64,000 bases of DNA from Nonomuraea endophytica (GTDB lineage: Bacteria; Actinomycetota; Actinomycetes; Streptosporangiales; Streptosporangiaceae): contig NZ_JACHIN010000013.1 of the NCBI RefSeq assembly GCF_014203235.1, positions 246,925 through 310,924 of the forward strand, given 5' to 3'. The position numbers and the translations under genes were made by a program. Positions within the stretch are counted from its first letter, which is position 1; each line of letters opens with the position of its first letter. Shown here in pieces: positions 15,507 through 22,950 of this stretch. The notes beneath the pieces were generated by a model. That model made no database searches. It was not told where the DNA came from and saw only the letters and a list, made by a program, of their open reading frames with translations.

Positions 15507-18500
15507 TCAGAGTGAACGGCACTGCCCGGTGACCGGCCCGCCCACGGTGCTGGGCAGGCCGTTGGCCGTCGGGGGTGGCTGGTTGCCCGTGCAGGTCAGC
15601 GGCCCGCGGACGGCCGAGGCGGCGATCAGCGGACCTGTGTTGCCGGTCAGCGCCGCCGGTCCGCCGACGGTCACCGCCTCCAGGGACAGCGCCGCCACGC
15701 CGGTCGCGGCGAGCGGGCCGCCGATCGACGTGCCGAGCAGTGCCACGGTTTCGGCGCCGGCCGCGCTCAGCGGGCCGCCGATCGTGGCCGAGTCCAGCGC
15801 GTACAGGCTGGCGCCCCTGCGGACGGTCACCGGTCCCGACACCTTCGCCCCGGCGGCCAGGCAGGTGACGCCGGAGCTCACCGTGAGCGGGCCGGGACGG
15901 GTGCCGGTCACGGTCTGGGTGCAGGGGGGGTCGGGCTGGGCCAGGAGTTCCAGCTCGGCCAGCGTTCCGGTGGCTGTCAGGCGGTAGTGGGCGTAACGGC
16001 CCGGGTTGGCGATCTTGAAGGGGCGGGTCTGGCGGGACCAGGTGAACGGCTCGTTCTGCCGCCGGTCGGCGACGGTCCAGGTGGCGCCGTCCAGGGAGCC
16101 CTCCAGCGTCCACGACGACGGCCCGGTCTGTCCCGAGGTGAGCGTGTAGAAGGAGACCTTCTCCCTGGTGCCCGCGCGGAGCGTGACCGGGCCTGACAGC
16201 TGCGCGGTCGTGGCCGAGGTGTCGTCCGACAGCGCGGCCGGGCCGCCGCTCACCGGGATGTCACGCAGCGGGCGCGGCGTCGCGCCGTCCGGGGTGATCG
16301 AGTTCAGCGGCTCTCCCCAGGTGGACGGCTCGGGTCCCATCGCGAAGTCCAGTACGGCGCCGCGGGCCAGCACGTCGTGCGGCAGAGACGTCGACGACCA
16401 CGCCTTGCCGTTGACCTTGAGCCCCTGGACGTAGACGTTCTTCGCGCTGTTGGCCGGTGCGTTGATCACCAGGTCCCGGCCCGACGGCAGGTGGACCGTG
16501 GCCTTGGTGAACAGCGGCGAGCCGACCGTGTAGTGCGGGCTGCCGATCTGGAGCGGGTAGAAGCCGAGCGCGCCGAAGAGGTACCAGGCCGACATCTCGC
16601 CGTTGTCCTCGTCACCGGCGTAGCCCTGCCCGATCTCGCTGCCGAGGTACAGCCGGGACAGGGCCTCGCGGACCTTCGCCTGCGTCTTCCACGGCTGCCC
16701 GGCGTAGTTGTACATGTAGGGAATGTGGTGGCTGGGCTGGTTGCTGTGGCCGTACTGGCCCATGCGCACGTCCCTGGCCTCGCGCATCTCGTGGATGACG
16801 CCGTTGTACGAGCCGGGGAAGGTGGCGGTCTCCGGGCTGGTGAAGAAGTCGTCGAGCTTCTTGGCCAGGGCCGGGCGGCCGCCGTACAGGCCGGCGAGTC
16901 CCACGCCGTCTTGCGGCGCGTGGAAGGCCATGTTCCAGCCGTTGGTCTCGGTGTAGTCGTAGCCCCAGACGCGGGGGTCGTAGGTGTCCTTGGTGTGACG
17001 CCACTTGCCGGTGGAGTCGCGGCCCTGGAAGAAGCCGGTGGCGGGATCCCACATGTTCAGGTAATTAAGCGCCCGATTGCCGAAATATTCGGCTTCGTCG
17101 AGATATTTCGTCTTCTCGGCCCCGGTGGCGGTCTTGGCCAGTTCCTTGGCCATCTCCGCGATGCCGAAGTCGTTGATGTAGCCGTCCACCGCCCACGACA
17201 GGCCCTCGCCGACCTCGTTGAGCGCCGTGTACCCGCGGAAGACCGACGTGGCCATGCCCTTGCGGCCCACCGAGGCGTTCGGCGGCACCGTGGTCGCGTT
17301 GCGCAGCGCCGCCGCGTAGGCGGCCTTGGCGTCGAACCCGCGCACCCCCTTGGTGTAGGCGTCGGCGAAGGCCACGTCCGAGCTGGTGCCCACCATCAGG
17401 TCGGCGTAGCCGGGCGAGGACCAGCGCGCGATCCAGCCGCCGTCGCGATATTGCTGGACGAAGCCGTCCACCAGCTCCCCGGCCTGGGGCGACAGCAGCG
17501 CGTACGCGGGCCAGGTGGTGCGGTAGGTGTCCCAGAACCCGTTGTTGACGTAGATCTTGCCGTCCACCACCTTCGCCCCGGTCTGCGTGGGCGTGTTCTG
17601 CCCGGCCAGAGGCGAGACCGGGCTGGCGTACTTCGGCCCCTGCGGAGTGTTCTCGAAGCCCGAGTTCGGATACAGGAACAACCGGTACAGGTTGGAGTAG
17701 AGCGTGGTGAGCTGGTCATGCGAGGCGCCCTCCACCTCGATCACGCCCAGCTTGTCCTCCCACGCCCGCTTGGCCCGCGCCTTCACCGGCTCGAACCCGT
17801 CGGCGACCTCGGCCAGGTTCAGCCGCGCCTGCTCCACGCTGATGAACGAGGTGGCGATGCGCATGGTCACCTGCTTGGCGCCGAAGGCGGTGTAGCCGGT
17901 GACGTTGTCGCGGCCCGCGCCGGTCAGCTTGCCACCGGCGGTGACGGGCTGGTCGAACGTGGCGTACACGAACATCCTGGTCGCGCCCGCGGACAGTCCG
18001 CTGCGCGCGTCCGTGAAGCCGGTCACCACGCCGTCGGCGCCGACGGTGAGCCCGCCGTCGTTGTTGTAGTTGTCGAAGATCAGGCTGCCGCCGTCACCCG
18101 GGAACGTGAAGCGGAAGACCGCCGCGTGGTCGGCGGGCGCGATCTCGGTGCGGATCCCGTTCAGGAGGTCCACCCCGTAGTAGTACGGCCGCGCCGTCTC
18201 CCTGTCATGCGAGAACGGCGTCGCCCTGGCCACCCGGTCCGCGTTCGGCCTGGCCAGCAGCGACGGCATCACCTGGAACGACTGCCGGTCGCCCATCCAC
18301 GGGCTCGGCTGGTGCGAGGCGGCGAACGCCTGGATGGTCGGCACGTTGTCGGCGTTGCCGTTGCGGTGGTACTCGTACAGCCACGAGTTCGACCCCGACC
18401 CGGTCATGGGGGTCCAGAAGTTGAACCCGTGCGGCACCGCCGTGGCCGGGAAGTTGTTGCCCCGTGAGAAACCGCCCGTCGAGTGCGTGCCCCGGGTGGT

Positions 18501-19790
18501 CAGCGCGTAGTCCGCCACGCTGCCCGGCTTGCCGTCGTCGGCCGGGGCGAGCGTGACGTCGTCCAGCCATCCCTTGAACGACAGCGGTCCCACCGGCGCG
18601 TCGAAGGCCACGAGGACGCGCTTGATCCGCTTTCCCTTGGCCACGTCCCCGACGCGTACCTTCTTGTGGTTCCACTGGTCGGCGTACAGGGTCTTGGAAA
18701 CCCCTTGGGCCCGCGGGTTCAGCGTGATCCCGTGGTGGTCGGCCGCCCTGAGGTCGCTGAGGTAGGTCCCGTCGTCGAAGGCCAGATCCACCGCGCCGAA
18801 GGTGCTCGGATAGGCGAGAGACGCCCCCGTGAACTCGGGGAAGATCTTGTAGGATAGCTCGGTGTCGGCCGCCACCGCGATGTCGGTGTCGAACACCTTG
18901 TTGGTGGCCCGCCCGCCCTGCTCACGCGTGGTGCTGCCCGAGTACCGGAAGGCCTGCAGCCCCGTGTACCCGGCGCGCAGCTTGGCCGCGAACCCGCTGC
19001 CCGGCCCCGGCCCGACCACGCTGCGCATCGGCGAGGGCGGCTTCGGCGTCGTGTCCCCGTCGGACAACTGCAGCTCGGCGAGCTGCACGATCCCGCCGGA
19101 CCCGATGCGGGTCACGTTCAGCCGATAGTGCAGGTACGGCGCCGCGTTCGCCACCTCGAACTCCCGCGTCTTCAGCCGTGCGTCGAACACCTCGCCCGCA
19201 CGGGTGTCGACGGCCGTCCAGCTCCGCCCGTCCTGGGATCCCTCCAGAGCCCAGTCGCGCGGATCCCGCTCGGCCGCGTCGTTGGCGCTGGCCAGCGCGT
19301 AACGGACGACCTTGATCGGCTTGGTCAGCTTGACCGAGACCCAGCCGGTCGAGGTGAACACGAGCCACTTGGTGTTGACGTCCCCGTCGAGCAGGTTCTC
19401 CTTGACCTCTCCGGCCTGGGAGTACTCGCCGCTGGCCGCCACCTCGACGATCTCGTCGGTGATGTTGCCCGGAATCCCGCCCGTGCTACTCCCGGTAACC
19501 CCGTCGCCCGGCCTGCCCTCCTCGGGCGTGTTGACCCAGTCGGGCTGGGGTTGCCCCGTTTCAAAGGAGGAGTGGAACAGCGCCCCTGGCGGCGCCGCGC
19601 TGACCCGGCTCTGTCCCGCCGGCCGCTGGGCCGAGGGCTGCTCGTCGAGCGGAGCCGGATGGGTGGGGGCCGCGGACGGGGCGTCCGACGGCAGCGGTGA
19701 CGGCGGTGGATCGGCCGCCGCCACCCCGGATAACCCCGCGAACACCGCCACGGCGACGGCCGTCACGACCGCCAGATGCGTTCTGCGCAT
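15507..19790 (-). CDS. Secreted GH92 alpha-mannosidase with two F5/8C-like domains and C-terminal GGP repeats
   Basis: 1427-aa exo-alpha-mannosidase of family GH92, acting on mannose-containing glycans outside the cell. Signal peptide 1-27 and a Pro-rich linker to about 66 are followed by a discoidin-type carbohydrate-binding domain (about 115-245), a further beta-domain, and the GH92 module from about 425 (TAVPHGFNFWTP at 450-461) to about 1165. The hallmark catalytic segment GDEDNGEMSAWYLFGALGFY is present. A second discoidin-like domain (about 1190-1290) and a repeat tail (1317-1405) complete the protein. ATG 19790 has GGGAGG upstream. Two LacI-type palindromes lie just upstream. Confidence 0.93.
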   Translation of the reverse strand: MRRTHLAVVTAVAVAVFAGLSGVAAADPPPSPLPSDAPSAAPTHPAPLDEQPSAQRPAGQSRVSAAPPGALFHSSFETGQPQPDWVNTPEEGRPGDGVTGSSTGGIPGNITDEIVEVAASGEYSQAGEVKENLLDGDVNTKWLVFTSTGWVSVKLTKPIKVVRYALASANDAAERDPRDWALEGSQDGRSWTAVDTRAGEVFDARLKTREFEVANAAPYLHYRLNVTRIGSGGIVQLAELQLSDGDTTPKPPSPMRSVVGPGPGSGFAAKLRAGYTGLQAFRYSGSTTREQGGRATNKVFDTDIAVAADTELSYKIFPEFTGASLAYPSTFGAVDLAFDDGTYLSDLRAADHHGITLNPRAQGVSKTLYADQWNHKKVRVGDVAKGKRIKRVLVAFDAPVGPLSFKGWLDDVTLAPADDGKPGSVADYALTTRGTHSTGGFSRGNNFPATAVPHGFNFWTPMTGSGSNSWLYEYHRNGNADNVPTIQAFAASHQPSPWMGDRQSFQVMPSLLARPNADRVARATPFSHDRETARPYYYGVDLLNGIRTEIAPADHAAVFRFTFPGDGGSLIFDNYNNDGGLTVGADGVVTGFTDARSGLSAGATRMFVYATFDQPVTAGGKLTGAGRDNVTGYTAFGAKQVTMRIATSFISVEQARLNLAEVADGFEPVKARAKRAWEDKLGVIEVEGASHDQLTTLYSNLYRLFLYPNSGFENTPQGPKYASPVSPLAGQNTPTQTGAKVVDGKIYVNNGFWDTYRTTWPAYALLSPQAGELVDGFVQQYRDGGWIARWSSPGYADLMVGTSSDVAFADAYTKGVRGFDAKAAYAAALRNATTVPPNASVGRKGMATSVFRGYTALNEVGEGLSWAVDGYINDFGIAEMAKELAKTATGAEKTKYLDEAEYFGNRALNYLNMWDPATGFFQGRDSTGKWRHTKDTYDPRVWGYDYTETNGWNMAFHAPQDGVGLAGLYGGRPALAKKLDDFFTSPETATFPGSYNGVIHEMREARDVRMGQYGHSNQPSHHIPYMYNYAGQPWKTQAKVREALSRLYLGSEIGQGYAGDEDNGEMSAWYLFGALGFYPLQIGSPHYTVGSPLFTKATVHLPSGRDLVINAPANSAKNVYVQGLKVNGKAWSSTSLPHDVLARGAVLDFAMGPEPSTWGEPLNSITPDGATPRPLRDIPVSGGPAALSDDTSATTAQLSGPVTLRAGTREKVSFYTLTSGQTGPSSWTLEGSLDGATWTVADRRQNEPFTWSRQTRPFKIANPGRYAHYRLTATGTLAELELLAQPDPPCTQTVTGTRPGPLTVSSGVTCLAAGAKVSGPVTVRRGASLYALDSATIGGPLSAAGAETVALLGTSIGGPLAATGVAALSLEAVTVGGPAALTGNTGPLIAASAVRGPLTCTGNQPPPTANGLPSTVGGPVTGQCRSL
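15576..15842 (-). repeat. GGP-type 19-20-residue repeats at the GH92 C-terminus
   Basis: Five successive units begin VSGPV, IGGPL, IGGPL, VGGPA and VRGPL, each 19-20 residues, with alternating small and hydrophobic residues as in a small beta-helix. Not part of the catalytic module. Confidence 0.7.
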
Positions 19791-19801
19791 ACAAGCCTCC
19801 C

Positions 19802-19844
19802 TGACAACGTTGTCACCAGAAGAAACCGAAAAGACAACGTTGTC
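19802..19844. promoter_or_regulatory. Two LacI-family-type operator palindromes
   Basis: TGACAACGTTGTCA (19802-19815) and GACAACGTTGTC (19833-19844) are perfect palindromes with centres exactly 30 bp apart, about three helical turns. The first abuts the GH92 ribosome site. The central CG and the ACAACGTTGT core match LacI-family sites in actinomycetes. No LacI-type gene is in the window. Confidence 0.8.
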
Positions 19845-19865
19845 AATGGCCGATCCGCGAATCCA

Positions 19866-19891
19866 TACCGGGTTTACTTTTGAACCCGGTA
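19866..19891. promoter_or_regulatory. Inverted repeat, likely TetR autoregulatory operator
   Basis: Perfect 9-bp arms TACCGGGTT and AACCCGGTA separated by 8 bp, centred 31 bp upstream of the TetR ATG. A CATTAT -10-like box (19894-19899) follows directly, so the repeat would cover the -35/spacer of the regulator promoter. Confidence 0.75.
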
Positions 19892-19909
19892 CGCATTATC
19901 GTTCCTCTC

Positions 19910-20521
19910 ATGGTCGGGGTGAGCAAGGAGAAGAAGGCGCAGCGGCGCAAGCACATCGGCGACACCGCGCTGCGCCTGTTCGCCGAACGAGGCTTCGAGG
20001 CCGTCACGGTCAACGAGATCGCCGAGGCCGCCGGCGTGGCCAAGGTGACGTTGTTCAACTACTTCCCGAACAAGGAGGCCCTGGTCCTCGACGGCGTGGA
20101 AGAGGACGTCGCCGGCGTCGTCGGCTGCCGCCGCCGCGGCCAGACCCCCCTGGGCGCCCTGCGCGAGCACTACCTGCTCTTCGCCGAGCACCTGGAGGCG
20201 GAGGTGGACATCCCGGAGCTCATGACCAGGATGAAAGTGATCATCGCCAGCCCCACGCTGACCGCCGCCATGCAGGAAATCCAGTACGGCCAGCGCGCCG
20301 CCCTGGCCATGGTCCTCAGCGGCCGCGACACCTGGCACCTGCCCGCCGACGACCTCACCGCCGACCTGATGGCGGCCCAGATCACCGCGACGATCCTGCT
20401 GCTGCAGGAGGCCTTCTTCGATCGCCTGGCCGGCGGCATGAGCCTGCGCGAGGCGGGGGAGTCGCTGCGTCCCGACGTGAACCGGGCCTTCGACCTGCTG
20501 GAAAGAGGACATGGGACATGA
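19910..20521 (+). CDS. TetR/AcrR-family transcriptional regulator
   Basis: 203-aa repressor. The N-terminal HTH runs through GFEAVTVNEIAEAAGVAKVT to LFNYFPNKEAL (about residues 28-60), the standard TetR pattern. The C-terminal ligand domain is not assignable. The ATG at 19910 has no clear ribosome site, but the -10-like CATTAT ends 11 bases upstream, so the transcript may be leaderless. Longer in-frame starts would run through the operator. The gene is coupled to the next one by an ATGA overlap. Confidence 0.9.
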   Translation: MVGVSKEKKAQRRKHIGDTALRLFAERGFEAVTVNEIAEAAGVAKVTLFNYFPNKEALVLDGVEEDVAGVVGCRRRGQTPLGALREHYLLFAEHLEAEVDIPELMTRMKVIIASPTLTAAMQEIQYGQRAALAMVLSGRDTWHLPADDLTADLMAAQITATILLLQEAFFDRLAGGMSLREAGESLRPDVNRAFDLLERGHGT

Positions 20522-21438
20522 GGAAAGGCATCAACTACGACACCGGCTTCCTGCCGGAGCCCGGCACCCGAGCGGTGTTCGACCGGGAGACGGCCCGTTC
20601 CGACATGCGGGTCATCGCCGGTGACCTGCACTGCACGGCCGTACGCGTGTCCGGCAGAGATCCCGAACGGCTGAGCGTCGCGGCCGAGGAGGCCGTCGCG
20701 GCCGGGCTGGAGGTCTACTTCGCGCCGTTCCCGGTGGACCTGTCCACGGCCGAGATGCTCGACCTCTACGCCGAGTGCGCCCGCCGCGCCCAGGCGCTCG
20801 ACGGCCGGACGATCCTGGTCACCGGCTGCGAGACCAGCGCCTTCGGCCAGGGGTTCATGCCCGGCGACACCTACTCGGAGCGCCTGGAGCTGATGGCCGA
20901 CGAGGAGAGCGCCTGGTGGGAGGACCTCGGCCCGATCATCGAGCGGCTCGACGCCTTCCTGGCCGAGGCGGCCCAGACGGTCCGCAAGCACTTCGACGGC
21001 CCGGTCACCTATGCCAGCGCGCCGTGGGAGCCCATCGACTGGACGCCGTTCGACCTGGTCGGCGTCGACGCCTACCGCGCGGCGTACAACCAGGAGAGCT
21101 TTCCCGAGGAGATCCGCGCGCACGCCCGCCACGGCAAGCCGGTCGTGGTGACCGAGTTCGGCACCTGCGCCTACCAGGGCGCCGGTCTGCTCGGCGGCAT
21201 GGCCTGGCAGCCGCCCGCGGACGCCGTACCCGATGAGCAGGAGCAGGTCCGCTACCTCGAGGACCTGATGGACGTCTTCGAGCGGGAGGGCGTCGACACC
21301 GCGCTGTGGTTCACCTTCGCCGGCTACACCCGCCAGAACGCCGCCGACCTCGGCTCCTACGGCGTGGTCAGGATGCTCGACGACACCCGCTGGGAGCCGA
21401 AGGCGGTCTTCCACGCCATGGCTAGGCGCTACAGCTGA
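20518..21438 (+). CDS. TIM-barrel glycoside-hydrolase-like protein of unknown function
   Basis: 306-aa soluble protein, translationally coupled to the TetR gene. The pattern of strands (KGINYDTGF at the N-terminus, VEVYFAPFPVD-like second strand, DLVGVDAYR, KPVVVTEFGTCAY, TALWFTFAGY) resembles a clan-A glycosidase barrel. The Glu in TEFG sits where a nucleophile would be, and an Asn/Glu acid-base pair is not obvious. No signal peptide is present. I do not recognise a characterised family. It is presumably the main target of the adjacent TetR regulator. Confidence 0.6.
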   Translation: MRKGINYDTGFLPEPGTRAVFDRETARSDMRVIAGDLHCTAVRVSGRDPERLSVAAEEAVAAGLEVYFAPFPVDLSTAEMLDLYAECARRAQALDGRTILVTGCETSAFGQGFMPGDTYSERLELMADEESAWWEDLGPIIERLDAFLAEAAQTVRKHFDGPVTYASAPWEPIDWTPFDLVGVDAYRAAYNQESFPEEIRAHARHGKPVVVTEFGTCAYQGAGLLGGMAWQPPADAVPDEQEQVRYLEDLMDVFEREGVDTALWFTFAGYTRQNAADLGSYGVVRMLDDTRWEPKAVFHAMARRYS

Positions 21439-22183
21439 AGATCGCGGTGCCGGGCAGGTTGCGCCCGCGCAACGGGCTCCAGCCACCCCACACCCGCTCG
21501 TGCCCCGGCGGCCACTCGGGCTCGACCAGCCCGTCGATCCGCAGCTCAGCCGCGGCCATGAACCCGATCCAGTCGCCCAGCGTGCGGTGGTGCTCGACGT
21601 AGGTGACCTCGCCGCGCTCCCCGGTCTCGGTGTACGGCGTGCGGTCGAAGTACGACCGGTCAGAGGTCAGCCCCCGAGGCCCGGGATCATCGGGGAACGC
21701 CCACCGGATCGGATGGCTCACCGAGAAGACGAACCGCCCGCCCGGCCGCAGCACCCGGCGCACCTCACGGAAGACGGAAGCCGGATCGGCCACGAACGGC
21801 AGCGCCCCGAACGCCGAGCAGACCAGGTCGAACCGGGCGTCGAGGAACGGCAGCGCCTCGGCGTCCGCCTGGACGGCCGGAACCGTCACCCCGGTCTCCA
21901 GGTCGATGCGCTGGGAATGGCGCAGCTGCCGGTGGGAGATGTCGAAGGCGGCCACCCGGGCGCCCTGCCCGGCCAGCCACCGCGCGCACTGCGCGGCCCC
22001 GCACCCGATCTCCAGGATCTCGCGCCCGCGCACCTCGCCCAGCAGCCGGGCGTCGGCCTCGTCGAGACCCTCCGGGCACCACACGAACCGCGCGTCGCCG
22101 AGGAAGGGGCCGTGCTCGACCTGGTAGTCGTCGGCGTTGCCGTCCCACCACCAGCGGTTGGCCCGCGACGACTGCGACAGCAC
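21422..22183 (-). CDS. Class I SAM-dependent methyltransferase
   Basis: 253-aa methyltransferase with SAM-binding motif I (ILEIGCGAAQCARWL), the acidic strand-2 end AAFDIS, motif IV FDLVCSAFGALPF and the post-motif RVLRPGGRFVFS. The substrate is unknown. It starts at GTG 22183, overlapping the DUF4191 stop by one base (TAGTG), and its 3' end overlaps the convergent TIM-barrel gene by 17 bp. The same gene next to DUF4191 and lipA suggests a conserved actinobacterial housekeeping role, which is inference. Confidence 0.85.
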   Translation of the reverse strand: MLSQSSRANRWWWDGNADDYQVEHGPFLGDARFVWCPEGLDEADARLLGEVRGREILEIGCGAAQCARWLAGQGARVAAFDISHRQLRHSQRIDLETGVTVPAVQADAEALPFLDARFDLVCSAFGALPFVADPASVFREVRRVLRPGGRFVFSVSHPIRWAFPDDPGPRGLTSDRSYFDRTPYTETGERGEVTYVEHHRTLGDWIGFMAAAELRIDGLVEPEWPPGHERVWGGWSPLRGRNLPGTAIFSCSA

Positions 22184-22857
22184 TAGCGCATCTTGGGGCC
22201 GCGCGGGACCCGCGCGCCCTTGGGCATCGGGCCCTTGGGCAGCGGCATGTTCTTGGGCAGCGAGCGCAGCCGGTCCTTGACCTCGTTGACCGCGGGCTTC
22301 TTCAGGTTGCGCGGCAGCTTCATGATGTGCCGCTGCAGCTTGGCCAGCGGGATCTGGCCCTCGCCGTCACCGCACTGGAGGTCGTAGATCTCGATGCCGA
22401 GCGCCACTCGGGACAGGCGCTTCTTCTCCGCGGTGAGCATCTTGGCCACCCGGTTGCCGGGACCTTCCGAGACCAGCACGACGCCGGGGAAGCCGACGAC
22501 CATGTGGATCAGGTCCTGGTCGCGGTTGACCGAGATGGCCGGGGTGACCTGCCAGTTGCCGCGCATCCCCTGCAGGACCGCGGCGGCGGCGCCGGTCTGC
22601 CCGTGCAGGATGGAGTACTGGGCCCGCTGGGCGAGCTGGCCGAAGACCACCAGGCCGACGGTGAAGGCCAGCATGATGCCGAGGATGATCGAATAGATCA
22701 GCTGGTCGATGACCAGGCCGATGACGACGGCCACGGCCAGGGTGGCGACCGCCGAGAGAAAGACGATCGGCAGCCCCTTGGGGTTGGCCTGCTTGATGAT
22801 CTGCGCGATCATGCGGAGCTGCTTGATACGCCCCGGCTTCTCTTCTGCGGTTGCCAT
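22183..22857 (-). CDS. DUF4191 membrane protein
   Basis: 224-aa protein with two adjacent membrane segments (about residues 28-70), a central soluble domain with LQGMRGNWQVTPA and VVGFPGVVLVSEG, and a basic Pro-rich C-terminus. This is the actinobacterial DUF4191 family, commonly located beside lipA. Function is unknown. ATG 22857 is the start matching family length. It is separated from the GH3 gene by a terminator. Confidence 0.85.
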   Translation of the reverse strand: MATAEEKPGRIKQLRMIAQIIKQANPKGLPIVFLSAVATLAVAVVIGLVIDQLIYSIILGIMLAFTVGLVVFGQLAQRAQYSILHGQTGAAAAVLQGMRGNWQVTPAISVNRDQDLIHMVVGFPGVVLVSEGPGNRVAKMLTAEKKRLSRVALGIEIYDLQCGDGEGQIPLAKLQRHIMKLPRNLKKPAVNEVKDRLRSLPKNMPLPKGPMPKGARVPRGPKMR

Positions 22858-22907
22858 GCTCTGAAGGATACAAAGCCCAGCCCCCTGAGATGAAAACGTG
22901 ACCACAC

Positions 22908-22943
22908 AAAAGGGGCGCGCCCAAACCGGGCACGCCCCTTTTT
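22908..22943 (-). terminator. Rho-independent terminator after the GH3 gene
   Basis: Stem aaaaggggcg/cgcccctttt with a GC-rich apical part. On the minus strand the stem ends in a T4 run, directly after the GH3 stop at 22951. Confidence 0.8.
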
Positions 22944-22950
22944 CTCGGTC

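Noticed and set aside
16377..18467. 696-aa plus-strand open frame
   Set aside because: Lies entirely opposite the GH92 catalytic domain and has no recognisable motifs.
20518..21438. Phage abortive-infection protein
   Set aside because: I could not tie the sequence to any Abi family; fold reading favours a hydrolase-like barrel.
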